A DNA stretch of 64,000 nt from Flavobacterium frigoritolerans (GCF_025847275.1 NZ_JAOZEV010000013.1:1-64000), one strand, 5' to 3'; positions 18,157 to 28,325 are shown, numbered from the stretch's first letter. A program made the numbers and translations. The notes: a model not told the origin generated them from the letters alone.

Positions 18157-19311
18157 TTATTCCAAATTTAAATAAAATAAATCTGATGCAATCCCATCAG
18201 TCAGGAATTTTCCTTTTGCAGTTGGTCTTAAAATATTATTCTCGATATAAACCAATTCATCATTCAGAAACTTCTCTGTTTGTTTTTTTAGATAAACTAG
18301 ATAATCGGTTCCAAATTCTTTTTCGATTCTATCTAATGAAACTCCCCATATTGTTCGTAATCCGGTCATAATATATTCGTTATAACGGTCGGATACCGAA
18401 AGGACTTCCACTTCATTTGGCAATTGATTACCCTGAATTGATTTTAGATAAAGTGAATTATTCGAGATATTCCAACTTCTAGAAACACCATCATAACTAT
18501 GTGCCGAAGGTCCGACTCCAATATATTTTTTCCCCAGCCAATATGCCGAATTGTTTTTAGAAAAATAATTCTCTTTTCCGAAATTCGATAATTCGTAATG
18601 AATAAAACCGTTTGCTTCAAGGGTTTCTACCAAAATCATAAAATGAGCCGAAGCCACCTCGTCGTTTGGTTTAGCTACTTTTCCTGTTTGTATTAATTTA
18701 CTCAAAGCAGTTTTGGGTTCCACTGTCAATGCGTAACTCGAAATATGCGGGATTCCGAAACTCAATGCTGTTTCGATATTATGCTTCCATTTTTCGTTAC
18801 TCATTCCCGGAACTCCGTATATCAAATCCAAAGAAATATTATCAAAGTATTTGGTTGCTTCTTCCAGACATTTTTTGGCTTCCATCGAATTATGGGCGCG
18901 ATTCATCATCTTCAAATCATCTTCAAAAAAAGACTGAATTCCAATACTCAAGCGATTTATTGAACTTTTTGACAACTCAAAAATTCGTTCTGCAGATAAA
19001 TCATCAGGGTTTGCTTCGAGTGTAATTTCAGGATTTTCTACAACATTATAATTCTTGTAAACTTCTGAAATTAAAAAATTTATTTCATCATTTGTTAGTA
19101 CCGAAGGAGTTCCGCCACCAAAATAAATGGTTTCAATTTGGCTGTCACTTCCTGCAGAGTCGAGAAGTTTAAACTCATTTTTGCGCATGGCAATTTCTTT
19201 GGCAATAGCCAATACCATGTCTTCCTTCTTCTTCATCGAAGTCGAAAAATGAAAGTCGCAATAATTACACGCTTGCTTGCAAAAAGGGATATGGATGTAG
19301 ATTCCGCTCAT
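18157..19311 (-). CDS. hemW: Radical SAM heme chaperone HemW
   Basis: A 384-residue radical SAM protein of the HemN/HemW group. The iron-sulfur motif CKQACNYCDFHF (Cys at about 11, 15 and 18, Phe at 20) has the CxxxCxxC spacing. GGGTPS follows near residue 67, and LSIGIQSF and LTVEPKTAL are family motifs. HemW differs from true coproporphyrinogen oxidase HemN by being shorter at the N-terminus and is thought to deliver heme to respiratory proteins. The HNxxYW-like motif NNSAYW is present. It is upstream of the GxxExxY cassette, with ruvC on its other side. Confidence 0.93.
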   Translation of the reverse strand: MSGIYIHIPFCKQACNYCDFHFSTSMKKKEDMVLAIAKEIAMRKNEFKLLDSAGSDSQIETIYFGGGTPSVLTNDEINFLISEVYKNYNVVENPEITLEANPDDLSAERIFELSKSSINRLSIGIQSFFEDDLKMMNRAHNSMEAKKCLEEATKYFDNISLDLIYGVPGMSNEKWKHNIETALSFGIPHISSYALTVEPKTALSKLIQTGKVAKPNDEVASAHFMILVETLEANGFIHYELSNFGKENYFSKNNSAYWLGKKYIGVGPSAHSYDGVSRSWNISNNSLYLKSIQGNQLPNEVEVLSVSDRYNEYIMTGLRTIWGVSLDRIEKEFGTDYLVYLKKQTEKFLNDELVYIENNILRPTAKGKFLTDGIASDLFYLNLE

Positions 19312-19395
19312 TATCTAGTTTTTAGTTCCGGTCTCAGTTTTCAGTCTCAATCTCAGTCTCAGTTAATAACTGTAAACCGTTACTGTGACTGCAGA

Positions 19396-19950
19396 CTATT
19401 TTTTAACTCGTTCCTCATTTTGTTTTACAAATGCATCCCAACCTGTGTAGCTCTTTGTTCCGATTACTTTTCCAGAATTAAAAAAATGACAAACGGCTGC
19501 TGCCAATCCATCTGTTGAATCTAAGTTTTTAGGTAATTCTTTCAATCCTAAAAGTTGTTGAAGCATTTTGGCAACTTGTTCTTTACTGGCGTTTCCGTTT
19601 CCGGTAATTGCCATTTTTATCTTTTTGGGTTCATATTCGGTAATCGGAATATCTCTCGAAAGTCCTGCTGCCATTGCAACTCCTTGCGCTCTTCCTAACT
19701 TAAGCATCGACTGAACGTTTTTACCAAAGAAAGGAGCCTCAATCGCAATTTCATCTGGATGATGTGTTTCGATTAATTCGATAGTACGCTCAAAAATGAT
19801 TTTTAGTTTCTGATAATGATTGTCATATTTGGACAATTGCAATTCGTTGAGTTGCAAAAATTCCATTTTTTTATTGACGATTTTAATCAATCCAAAACCC
19901 ATAATGGTTGTTCCAGGGTCGATTCCTAATATGATGCGTTCTTTTGTCAT
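19396..19950 (-). CDS. ruvC: Crossover junction endodeoxyribonuclease RuvC
   Basis: A 184-residue Holliday-junction resolvase. The first catalytic Asp is in ILGIDPGTT (Asp 11), the Glu is in IAIEAPFFGKNVQS, and the C-terminal acidic pair is in LDSTDGLAAAVCH. The length is typical. It is followed by a short gap of CAGT-rich repeats before hemW. Confidence 0.97.
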   Translation of the reverse strand: MTKERIILGIDPGTTIMGFGLIKIVNKKMEFLQLNELQLSKYDNHYQKLKIIFERTIELIETHHPDEIAIEAPFFGKNVQSMLKLGRAQGVAMAAGLSRDIPITEYEPKKIKMAITGNGNASKEQVAKMLQQLLGLKELPKNLDSTDGLAAAVCHFFNSGKVIGTKSYTGWDAFVKQNEERVKK

Positions 19951-20098
19951 TATTTTTTGTTGCGCTAAGTTTCACAAAGTAGACAAGAGACACGAAGAAT
20001 TATTTATCCTCATTTAAATCTTTGCATTTCTTTGTGATTTTCTTTGTGAGTCTTTGCGAAATAGCTTTTTTACAATAGTTTTTCCTTTACTTTGCAGC

Positions 20099-21043
20099 AT
20101 GATTTCAATTCCTCACAAAGCTAAACAATTCCTTGTTCTTGTAGTCAAACTTTTGATTGTAGGTGGTGCATTTTACTTTATTTATAACCAACTGGCACAA
20201 AACGACAAACTCGACTGGCAAAAATTCATTGTTTTGTTCAAAAAGAACCAATCAGTATCTGGGATTACATTCATTTTATTATTTAGTGTTTTAAATCGGT
20301 ATTTCGAAATCTTAAAATGGCAGAATCTAGCTCAGGTTATCCACAAAATATCAGTATCTGAAGCTACAAAACAAGTCCTAGGTGCTTTAACAGCTGGACT
20401 TTTTACGCCAAACGGTATCGGAGAATATGCTGGAAAAGCATTATTCTTTGAAAAAAAAGATACTAAAAAAGTAGTATTTTTAAACCTGATTTGTAACGGA
20501 ATACAAATGGTACTAACCATTATCTTTGGTGTTTTTGGTTTGATGTATTTTAACTCTAAATACAATGTGATTACTCCAACAACGGTTACATTACTTTTTG
20601 GAGCTCTTCTCGTTTTATTTCTTGTGGTTTTTCTAGTAAAAAAAATCACCATCAAAGGATATTCTATCGAGAAACTAATTCATAAGATTAACGAAATTCC
20701 AAAATCAATTCATCAAAAAAACATCCTTTTAGGAATTTGTCGTTATCTTGTTTTTTCACATCAATATTATTTTCTGTTTTTGGCTTTTGATGTCGACTTA
20801 CCATATTTCACATTAATAGCAACAATTTCAGCTGTTTATTTCTTGGCTTCATCTTTACCTACTTTTCAGTTTTTAGATTTTGCTGTAAAAGGAAGTGTTG
20901 CCGTTTATTTCTTTGGAATTCTTGGCGTGAACGAATGGATTGTGATTTTTATATCTACATTAATGTGGTTCTTAAATGTGGTTTTACCTGTTCTTATTGG
21001 AAGTTATTATGTTTTAAATTTCAAAACTAAAACTGCTAAATAA
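20099..21043 (+). CDS. Lysylphosphatidylglycerol synthase TM-region / flippase-like protein
   Basis: A 314-residue integral membrane protein with about seven to eight hydrophobic segments. It fits the UPF0104 family (membrane part of MprF/AglD), with the family motif LTAGLFTPNGIGEYAGKA at about residues 99-116. I chose ATG at 20099. The upstream TTG at 20054 gives an unlikely N-terminus made from intergenic sequence. The stop overlaps the start of the glycosyltransferase by one base (TAATG), so the pair is coupled. It probably helps move or build a glycolipid, which is inference. Confidence 0.87.
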   Translation: MISIPHKAKQFLVLVVKLLIVGGAFYFIYNQLAQNDKLDWQKFIVLFKKNQSVSGITFILLFSVLNRYFEILKWQNLAQVIHKISVSEATKQVLGALTAGLFTPNGIGEYAGKALFFEKKDTKKVVFLNLICNGIQMVLTIIFGVFGLMYFNSKYNVITPTTVTLLFGALLVLFLVVFLVKKITIKGYSIEKLIHKINEIPKSIHQKNILLGICRYLVFSHQYYFLFLAFDVDLPYFTLIATISAVYFLASSLPTFQFLDFAVKGSVAVYFFGILGVNEWIVIFISTLMWFLNVVLPVLIGSYYVLNFKTKTAK

Positions 21044-22143
21044 TGCTAATTCTGTATACCATAACACTCATTTATTGTCTTGTTATCGCTTGGCTTAGTT
21101 ATGGTTTTACCAAAATAAAAAAATATCAATCTAGCGAATTACCTCCTAAAACCCATTTTACGATTGTAGTTCCTTTTAGAAACGAAGTAGAAAATTTACC
21201 CATTCTATTAAATAGTATTTCAAGATTAAATTACCCAATAGAATTCTTCGAAGTGATTTTAGTCGATGATGATTCTGAGGAAGCCTTTTGTATTCTTTCT
21301 CAGAAACTCAATATTCAAATCATGAAAAACATTCGTGTTTCGAACTCTCCTAAAAAAGATGCGATCACAACAGCGATGCAACATGCCACAAATGAATGGA
21401 TTATTACAACCGATGCTGATTGTATTGTTCCTAAAAACTGGTTGCAAACACTAGACAATTACATTCAGCTTAATGATGTCTCTATGATTGCAGGTGCTGT
21501 TACTTACGAATGTGATACTTCCTTTTTACATCATTTTCAGCAATTGGATTTAACGAGTTTGCAAGGCGCAACAATTGGAAGCTTTGGTCTAAATAAAGGT
21601 TTTATGTGCAATGGCGCCAATTTTGCCTATACCAAATCATTATTTAAAAAACTAAATGGCTTTGATGGAAATAATAAAATTGCCAGCGGAGATGATGTTT
21701 TTTTGTTGCAAAAAGCGATTGCAATATTCCCCGAACAAGTACATTACTTAAAAGCGGATGAGAATATTATCATTACAAAACCAACTCCAGATTGGAGAAG
21801 CTTATTTCATCAACGAATCCGTTGGGCTGCCAAAACAGGCTCGTATCAAAGTGCGTTCGGAAAATTATTAGGTATTCTTGTTTTCCTTGCAAATTTAAGT
21901 GTGGTAGCAACTTGGATTCTATTTTTTACACTGCAAACAAACTATATTAATCTGTTAAGTATTCTAATCCTGAAGTTCATTCTGGACTCAGTAATACTTT
22001 ACCAAACCAATTCTTTTTTGACCAAGAAACAAATGCGTTTCTTTATTCTATCAAACTTATGGTATCCTTTTTTCAGTACCAGCGTTGCTATATATAGCCT
22101 ATTAGGAAGTTATGAATGGAAAGGAAGACAGTTTTCTAAGTAG
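21043..22143 (+). CDS. Family 2 glycosyltransferase, membrane-anchored
   Basis: A 366-residue inverting glycosyltransferase. An N-terminal hydrophobic anchor precedes the GT-A domain, with FTIVVPFRNEVENLP, ILVDDDSEE, ITTDADCIVP (the DxD metal site) and SGDDVFLLQKA. The acceptor motif QRIRWAAKTG follows and then three C-terminal transmembrane helices. It is translationally coupled to the flippase-like gene. It converges on the DUF4184 gene with an eight-base overlap of coding ends. Confidence 0.9.
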   Translation: MLILYTITLIYCLVIAWLSYGFTKIKKYQSSELPPKTHFTIVVPFRNEVENLPILLNSISRLNYPIEFFEVILVDDDSEEAFCILSQKLNIQIMKNIRVSNSPKKDAITTAMQHATNEWIITTDADCIVPKNWLQTLDNYIQLNDVSMIAGAVTYECDTSFLHHFQQLDLTSLQGATIGSFGLNKGFMCNGANFAYTKSLFKKLNGFDGNNKIASGDDVFLLQKAIAIFPEQVHYLKADENIIITKPTPDWRSLFHQRIRWAAKTGSYQSAFGKLLGILVFLANLSVVATWILFFTLQTNYINLLSILILKFILDSVILYQTNSFLTKKQMRFFILSNLWYPFFSTSVAIYSLLGSYEWKGRQFSK

Positions 22144-22849
22144 CTTTTCTATTTCTAAAAATTAATCCTGCAAAGATTAGCGCCAAAAATAGTGAGGAAA
22201 TTGCACTTACAACTACACTTCCTATTTGTTTAAATGTCATTCCAAATGCAAATCGTACACTCAAAATTATTACTGAAATACCTATTACTGAAAACCAATA
22301 GTTTAGATTAATCTTATTCCGTTCTTCAATTCGTATAGGTAATTTATAGCTATAAAAAAGAATTAATCCCATCCCTATTAAAGAGCTTAAATGTTGGGTG
22401 ATTTTATAAACAGGAATTGAATATAGCTCTCCTCCCAAGAAAGATATTCTCTCTACAAAATATCCATTTATATGTGTAAATGAGTCCCAAAATGTATGAG
22501 AAAGAATACCAAATATAAATGAGACGATAACGATCCAAATATTAGACTTAAAGTAATTTAACCAATTACTTTCTTTAAGAACAAATAGTCTTTGTTTAAA
22601 AAAGTCAGGTAAATTATCTATTAATGGTCTTTTTATTATTTGATGAAAGAGAAATGCAATTAAAATTCCTAAAGGAATATCTACCAAAAACACCCCTAAA
22701 AAAGTATGTCCGATATCGCCTTGCATTTTCATTCTAAAAAAATATTCTAAATCAGGAGACATTGACCCAATTACCAAACCTGTTGCTGAAAGTTTTTTAT
22801 TCTTTAAAAATGGTAAAACAATAGCTGGGTGCGAAAAAGTAAATGGCAT
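22136..22849 (-). CDS. DUF4184 family membrane protein
   Basis: A 237-residue protein with about six hydrophobic segments. It starts with the DUF4184 signature MPFTFSHPAIVLPFL followed by IGSMSPDLEYFF, and has SHTFWDSFTHINGYFV in the middle. Conserved His and Asp residues recall membrane-bound metal-dependent hydrolases, but no activity is established. It lies two bases after the lipoprotein gene on the same strand. Confidence 0.87.
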   Translation of the reverse strand: MPFTFSHPAIVLPFLKNKKLSATGLVIGSMSPDLEYFFRMKMQGDIGHTFLGVFLVDIPLGILIAFLFHQIIKRPLIDNLPDFFKQRLFVLKESNWLNYFKSNIWIVIVSFIFGILSHTFWDSFTHINGYFVERISFLGGELYSIPVYKITQHLSSLIGMGLILFYSYKLPIRIEERNKINLNYWFSVIGISVIILSVRFAFGMTFKQIGSVVVSAISSLFLALIFAGLIFRNRKAT

Positions 22850-22851
22850 CG

Positions 22852-23328
22852 TTACTCAACCTTAAGAATCACGGGTAATATAAATTGAGTTTTAACCGGA
22901 ATTCCGCGTTTAATAGCTGGATTAACTTTTGGGAAGTCGACTAAACGTGCACGCAAAATACTATCAATCTTTACAGTATCGTAAGCCACCGAATCTTTTG
23001 GGAATTGTGGTTCGAACTTCATTGTGGCATTTGGAAATATTGTTACTTTTACTTCGATAGTATCCAGTTCTGGATAAAGAATCGCAAGTGTATCACTACT
23101 AAGTTTTTGCTGAATGAGCTGTGTCATTATCTCGAAAAAACACTGTTGACGTTGTTTTTTATTTTCAATTTTTTCACACTCAACCACCGATGGAAACTCA
23201 TCCACTTCTTTCCAATTAATTGATTTTAATTCTTTTTGCAGTAATTCTTTTTCAGAAGGTACCTGCTTCTCAAAATATTGACAAGAGTTAAACAAAAAAA
23301 TTACTAATAAAAGAGAAAATTGCTTCAA
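22852..23328 (-). CDS. Lipoprotein with TonB-like C-terminus
   Basis: A 158-residue predicted lipoprotein (lipobox FNSC, Cys about 16). The C-terminal 70 residues look like a degenerate TonB C-terminal fold, ending PAIKRGIPVKTQFILPV, but there is no transmembrane anchor of the TonB kind. The middle has a Cys-containing charged stretch. Probably co-transcribed with the DUF4184 gene. Function unknown. Confidence 0.72.
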   Translation of the reverse strand: MKQFSLLLVIFLFNSCQYFEKQVPSEKELLQKELKSINWKEVDEFPSVVECEKIENKKQRQQCFFEIMTQLIQQKLSSDTLAILYPELDTIEVKVTIFPNATMKFEPQFPKDSVAYDTVKIDSILRARLVDFPKVNPAIKRGIPVKTQFILPVILKVE

Positions 23329-23369
23329 GGGTTTTGTTTTGAATTGAACTATAATTTATAAAAATACAA

Positions 23370-23753
23370 TTATTTTTTTTGAGAAGCTTTGAATAACAAA
23401 TAATCCTCATAACTTTCTGAAAGCCATTGTTCTTTATTTTTTGCTGCTACTTCTTTTTGAGCAGGATACAGACTTGATAATCGGTCTGAAAAAGTGGCAA
23501 TCTGAACTGTATAATTATAAAACTGCGTTTTAGTTAAAATAACATCAGGATTACTTTTATCTTTAAAGAAATCAAAAAAAAGTGCATCAAAATCTTTCAT
23601 TGAAAAATTTAATACTTTTTTCTTATTACTTTTATAAATGCTATCCTGAAGCAGTCGATCGTCTATTGAAAGTTTTTTAGTCTGCGCATATGTAGTTGTA
23701 TTGATTAAAAAAATCAAAGAACAAAACAACATTAATTGCAAAATTCTAGACAT
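23370..23753 (-). CDS. Hypothetical secreted protein
   Basis: A 127-residue protein with a signal peptide ending near TTYAQ (about residue 24). The mature part is charged and helical, without a motif I recognise. It lies 41 bases upstream of the lipoprotein gene on the same strand. A TAATTTTG box on the minus strand at 23782-23789 may drive it. Confidence 0.65.
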   Translation of the reverse strand: MSRILQLMLFCSLIFLINTTTYAQTKKLSIDDRLLQDSIYKSNKKKVLNFSMKDFDALFFDFFKDKSNPDVILTKTQFYNYTVQIATFSDRLSSLYPAQKEVAAKNKEQWLSESYEDYLLFKASQKK

Positions 23754-23801
23754 AGACGATTTTACTAAAGGCTTGTATGCGCAAAATTACAAAAAAATTA
23801 T

Positions 23802-24302
23802 ATGGATTCACTATTATTGTTACTCGGTTTTATATGTATGATTATTGGTATTTTAGGTAGTTTCCTGCCTGTTTTACCCGGAATAAGTTTAAGTTGGCTG
23901 GGCTTATTGTTGCTTTATTTAACAAAAGCTGTCCCAATGAATTATTGGGTTCTAGGAATTACACTAGCAATTACAATTATCATTTCAATTTTAAATTATA
24001 TCATACCAGCCAAAGGTACCAAGCGATTTGGAGGAAGCTCTTACGGTATTTGGGGAACTAATATTGGCTTAATTGTAGGGATCTTTGCTCCAATTCCTTT
24101 TGGATTCATTATTGGTCCATTTGCAGGTGCTTTTATTGGAGAATTACTTTACGACTACAAAGATCATAATCGCGCATTAAAAGCAGCCACGGGTTCATTT
24201 ATTGGTTTTCTGGCTTCGAGCTTCATAAACTTTATGCTTTGTATTATATTCTTCGGCTTATTCCTTACAATTGTATGGCAAAATCGTGCTGGATTATTTT
24301 AA
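23802..24302 (+). CDS. DUF456 family membrane protein
   Basis: A 166-residue membrane protein made of four to five hydrophobic segments with glycine-rich stretches: SFLPVLPGISLSWLGLLLLY near the start, then GTKRFGGSSYGIWGTNIG and GPFAGAFIGELL. These are the hallmarks of DUF456. Function unknown. It converges on the MFS transporter gene with a two-base gap. Confidence 0.88.
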   Translation: MDSLLLLLGFICMIIGILGSFLPVLPGISLSWLGLLLLYLTKAVPMNYWVLGITLAITIIISILNYIIPAKGTKRFGGSSYGIWGTNIGLIVGIFAPIPFGFIIGPFAGAFIGELLYDYKDHNRALKAATGSFIGFLASSFINFMLCIIFFGLFLTIVWQNRAGLF

Positions 24303-24304
24303 TT

Positions 24305-25894
24305 TTAAAAACTATTCCAAACCCTATTTTTAAACACATCAAATGTTTGCTTTAAATGCTGATTAATTCCTAAAAGAACCACCACAATTAATAACCCATA
24401 TCCAACAAGGGTAAAAATCTCCATATTAGACAGCAAAATAGATTGCTTGGTAACTGAACCCAAAATTTGTTTCATTGCCAAAAGATTAGCTTCATCAGGA
24501 TTAAAACCTTTGCTCACAAAACTTTGTGTCGTTTGTGCAATTCTGTTTTGTGTTTCAGGATTTTCGGGCGCAATAAACTGAGTTAGCTTTGTAAAATGCG
24601 ATTTCTGGAAAAACTTTTCAGCATTTTGCATGATACAAAAACCTATCGTGCTTCCCCAAAAACGACCAGAAACTCCTATTGCTCCAGAATAGGGCGCCAA
24701 ACCTGTTGGAACTGATGACATTGTAAATAAAACCAATGGCACAAACAAAACTCCTACTGCAACTCCTTGTAAAACATACGGTATTGCCATTGCCGATAAT
24801 GAAATATCGGGCACAAAAAGAAAGGTAAACCATAAATGAAATACCGCAAGAATAAAAAACCCAAGCATAAAAATATATCTGGATGCTACCGTTTTTGCTA
24901 AAAAAACTGCAGCCAAAACCATTCCTACTATATTCCCTATCACATTAAGAAACTGAACATTAGCAACACGTGATGGTTCCCAATTCCAAACACTAAACAT
25001 CGTACTATGACAAATAGCAAGTGTTGCCCTCCCTATGTAGAAAAGAAAAAATAATAGGAACCCGATTCTTAGATTAGCATATCTAAAAACATTTAAATCA
25101 AAACAAGGTCGTTTTACATGTAACTGCCTAAAGATAAATAAGCCCGTCGAAATTAGTGATGCAATTAGTGCAAATTGGATTTCGGAAGATTCAAACCAAT
25201 ATTTTTTCTCTGCATACACAAAGAAATACGCTCCACATAATATGGCTACCAGCAATAAAACAAAACTTGTCCAATCTATTTGATACAACGGAATTTTTCG
25301 ATGAAGACGACTATCATTGAATGTAATCATTATTAATAAAACACAAATAATCTGGAACAATGCCGAACCATACGCCATATATTTCCAATCGTAATTTTCT
25401 AAAAGCCAAACGGCAATATTCATTATAAAAGGCGACGATAATAGCAATGCTCCATAATTGAATGTGAAACCAATTATAATTGCATTTTTAGATTTAAATC
25501 GAGTAATCAATAATTGCCTTAACGGAACCCCAGGTAATGCCATCAGAAAACCTTCGGCCATTCTTATCATAATAAACAACGAAAAGTTCTTTACATAAGC
25601 CGATAACATTATAGTAATAGCAACCAAACAAAATACTGCTATCAAGTATTTTTTTGTTGGAAAAAATTTAGAGAATCGACTCTCTATTAATATCGTAGCA
25701 AGCAGAGTTCCATAAGTTACACACATCGAAAATTGTAAATCCTCTGGTTCTATATCTAAAAAACTGGATGCATAAGTAACATTCGAAGAGTAAACTCCCA
25801 ACAAAATCATAGAATGCAACATGCAAAAAAACAAGATTACAATGATTGCCCAATTAGGAACCCATGACTTAAAAACGCTTGTATTGTCTAACAT
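24305..25894 (-). CDS. MFS efflux transporter (DHA2-like)
   Basis: A 529-residue inner-membrane drug/H+ antiporter with about 14 hydrophobic segments, the size of the EmrB/DHA2 group. RMAEGFLMALPGVPLRQLL near residue 110 occupies the place of the family's conserved helix-4 region. It lies four bases after a HlyD-type adaptor gene and is in a run with a TolC-type channel gene, so the three probably build a tripartite pump across both membranes. The substrate is unknown. Confidence 0.88.
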   Translation of the reverse strand: MLDNTSVFKSWVPNWAIIVILFFCMLHSMILLGVYSSNVTYASSFLDIEPEDLQFSMCVTYGTLLATILIESRFSKFFPTKKYLIAVFCLVAITIMLSAYVKNFSLFIMIRMAEGFLMALPGVPLRQLLITRFKSKNAIIIGFTFNYGALLLSSPFIMNIAVWLLENYDWKYMAYGSALFQIICVLLIMITFNDSRLHRKIPLYQIDWTSFVLLLVAILCGAYFFVYAEKKYWFESSEIQFALIASLISTGLFIFRQLHVKRPCFDLNVFRYANLRIGFLLFFLFYIGRATLAICHSTMFSVWNWEPSRVANVQFLNVIGNIVGMVLAAVFLAKTVASRYIFMLGFFILAVFHLWFTFLFVPDISLSAMAIPYVLQGVAVGVLFVPLVLFTMSSVPTGLAPYSGAIGVSGRFWGSTIGFCIMQNAEKFFQKSHFTKLTQFIAPENPETQNRIAQTTQSFVSKGFNPDEANLLAMKQILGSVTKQSILLSNMEIFTLVGYGLLIVVVLLGINQHLKQTFDVFKNRVWNSF

Positions 25895-25898
25895 TATA

Positions 25899-26951
25899 TT
25901 ATTTGTGTTCGGCTACAACAGTTATATTCATTCCGGCACGAAGGAAGTCAGCTTGTTCACTTGTGTCTTTTAATTTTATTCGCACTGGGATTCTTTGTTC
26001 AATTTTGATAAAGTTACCAGTAGCATTATCTGGTGGCAATAATGAAAATCGAGCACCACTTGCTGGCGATAATGAAGCTATTACTCCTATAAATTTTTTA
26101 TTGTTAAGCGCATCAGCATGTATTTCGACTTCCTGACCGATAGTTAAAAACTGCACTTGAGTTTCTTTAAAGTTTGCTGTAATCCATTTTTCTTTACTAA
26201 CCATCGAAAGTAAAGTTTGCCCTTCTTTTATCATTTGCCCTGGCTGAATTGTTTTTTTGGCAACCCATCCATCATAAGGCGCAGTAATTACTGTGTACGA
26301 AAGAAATAAAGCAGCATTATCAGCCAAAGCTTGTTTAGACTGAATTACTGTTTGTGCAGTAGGAACACCCGCAGCTGCCTGAGATGTGTTTAAAGTCGAT
26401 GTTTCGATTCGATTACTCATTTCTTGATAATGAGCCTGAGCCGATTCGTAATCTGCTTTTACTTTCTCCAATTGTTGTTCAGTTGCAGCTTCTTCTTTTA
26501 CCAAAGCTTTATAACGTTGGTATTCTAATTGTGTTTTCCACAAATTTGTTTTAGCTGCAGCCAATTGAGACTTTCCAATTGTAGTTGCACTTGCAGTTGT
26601 TGCCACATTTTTTTCGATAACAACACTATTTTTTTTAGCACTTTCTACATCTGCCAAAGCCACATCTAATCTTGATTTATATTCACGATTATCTATAACC
26701 AACAGCGTATCTCCTTTATGAACAAATTGATTTTCTTCATAACGAACTTCCTGAACATAACCAGTAATTCTTGACATAATAGGCGTAACATATTGCTCAA
26801 CCTGAGCATCATTTGTTTCTTCGTGGTTTTTATTAAAAATATAAAACCAAATTCCCAAAACTATTCCACTTACAACAAGCACAAACGCAATAATAGTTAT
26901 CAATGTATGAAACGACTTGCTAGCTCTTGTTTCATTTTTAATCTTTACCAT
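25899..26951 (-). CDS. HlyD family membrane fusion protein (EmrA-like)
   Basis: A 350-residue periplasmic adaptor. It has one N-terminal transmembrane helix (about 17-37), then a biotinyl-lipoyl-like half motif (VHKGDTLLVIDNREY), a long coiled-coil hairpin rich in Ala and Gln (about 85-200), the second half (APYDGWVAKKTIQPGQMI) and a beta-barrel domain. It joins the MFS pump to the TolC-type channel encoded next to it. Confidence 0.92.
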   Translation of the reverse strand: MVKIKNETRASKSFHTLITIIAFVLVVSGIVLGIWFYIFNKNHEETNDAQVEQYVTPIMSRITGYVQEVRYEENQFVHKGDTLLVIDNREYKSRLDVALADVESAKKNSVVIEKNVATTASATTIGKSQLAAAKTNLWKTQLEYQRYKALVKEEAATEQQLEKVKADYESAQAHYQEMSNRIETSTLNTSQAAAGVPTAQTVIQSKQALADNAALFLSYTVITAPYDGWVAKKTIQPGQMIKEGQTLLSMVSKEKWITANFKETQVQFLTIGQEVEIHADALNNKKFIGVIASLSPASGARFSLLPPDNATGNFIKIEQRIPVRIKLKDTSEQADFLRAGMNITVVAEHK

Positions 26952-26975
26952 AAAAATTTATTCTCTTTTTAAAAT

Positions 26976-28325
26976 TCAATTATTTAACAATCCTGCAGTA
27001 TGAAGCAATTCATAATGTTTCATTTCGGCATCAATTCTAGTTGCTATTTTATTATATTTTGCTTGCAACAATGCATTATCAGCATCAACCATTTCGGTTA
27101 TAAGAACCAATTGATTCAGGTATTTTAACTTTACAATGCGATAATTTTCCGTTGCTAATTCTAGTGCTTTATCAACAACTATAATCTTCTCGACTACTTC
27201 CTGATATTGAGTATGATTTCTAAATAATTCATCTTGAACTTTATTCTTTACAATCTCCGATTGTGTTTCCTGCCATTCAATCCTAGAGTTTGCAATACGT
27301 ACTTTGGTTTTGTTTTTATACAATCCTGACAAACTAAATGTTGCTTCGATTCCTACTTGCCCTAAACTATACAAATAAGGATTTGGCGGGAAAAACATAT
27401 AATTGGGATATTTCAAATTATAATCCCCAAAGAAATTTATGGTTGGATAATAATTCCCTTTTGCTAATTTCAGTTCTGTTTTCTTAACTTCGACTTCCTG
27501 ATTTGCAATTCGCATTTCTTCATTTTGAAGCGTATTATTTAAATAGAAATTATAGTTATCCAGATTTATATTTTCATTTAAACTTGCCGTTGTATCAATA
27601 GCAATTTCTTGCTCTTCGGGTAGCTGAAGCATTGTTTTTAATTCATGAAGTGCAATTTTGATATTTTTCGAATTTGTCAAAGAATTTAACTCCCGATCCG
27701 AAAGCTGCAATTCGGCTCTCAAAACTTCATTTTTCGTAATTGTTCCATGATTCTTTAAGGACTGAACTTCTTTAAGTCGGCTTTGCTCTTCTTTAATATT
27801 CTCGTCAATGATTTTTTGAAGTTCCATCATTTTCTGAATTCCCAAATAAGTAGCTATTACTTCTAGCTGAATATCATTTTCAGTTTTTTCGCTTTTTACC
27901 TGAGCAATTTTACTTTCCTGATTAGCGATTGCAATAGCATTGTTTATTTTATTTCCAGCATATAGAGGCACTTTAATTACTGTCCCTATGTTATACATCT
28001 CAGGAATAGTATGTGTTACTTCTTTATCTTTTAGAAAACCTCCTTTAAATTCTGTTAAGTTCGTAACACGAGAGTAACCTCCGTTAAAATCTATCTCAGG
28101 TAAACGAAGTTCTTTGGTTTCTTTGATGTTTTCTTTAGAAATGTCAACCTCGATACGAGATTTAAGAATGTTTTTGTTGTTTTCTTTTGCAATTTTTCTC
28201 GCTTCTTGTAATGAAATCGGATTTATTTGCTGAGCTTGTAGTGTATTTATCCCAAATGTAATCAGGATTAAAGCTATTTTTTTTGGACGATAACGCAGTA
28301 TCGAAAGCCTTTTTTTAAGGAACAT
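26976..28325 (-). CDS. TolC family outer-membrane efflux protein
   Basis: A 449-residue channel protein. A hydrophobic N-terminal stretch around residues 16-31 (ending TLQAQQ) acts as a signal peptide. Two long helical repeats follow, with EVIATYLGIQKM and KNEVLRAELQLSDRE typical of the OEP domain. It is the first gene of the TolC-HlyD-MFS cassette, 24 bases before the adaptor gene. An AraC-type regulator gene lies 358 bases upstream on the same strand. Confidence 0.9.
   Translation of the reverse strand: MFLKKRLSILRYRPKKIALILITFGINTLQAQQINPISLQEARKIAKENNKNILKSRIEVDISKENIKETKELRLPEIDFNGGYSRVTNLTEFKGGFLKDKEVTHTIPEMYNIGTVIKVPLYAGNKINNAIAIANQESKIAQVKSEKTENDIQLEVIATYLGIQKMMELQKIIDENIKEEQSRLKEVQSLKNHGTITKNEVLRAELQLSDRELNSLTNSKNIKIALHELKTMLQLPEEQEIAIDTTASLNENINLDNYNFYLNNTLQNEEMRIANQEVEVKKTELKLAKGNYYPTINFFGDYNLKYPNYMFFPPNPYLYSLGQVGIEATFSLSGLYKNKTKVRIANSRIEWQETQSEIVKNKVQDELFRNHTQYQEVVEKIIVVDKALELATENYRIVKLKYLNQLVLITEMVDADNALLQAKYNKIATRIDAEMKHYELLHTAGLLNN

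Noticed and set aside
20054..20098. TTG start for the flippase-like gene
   Set aside because: It would add 15 residues translated from a repeat-rich gap. The ATG at 20099 gives a normal N-terminus.
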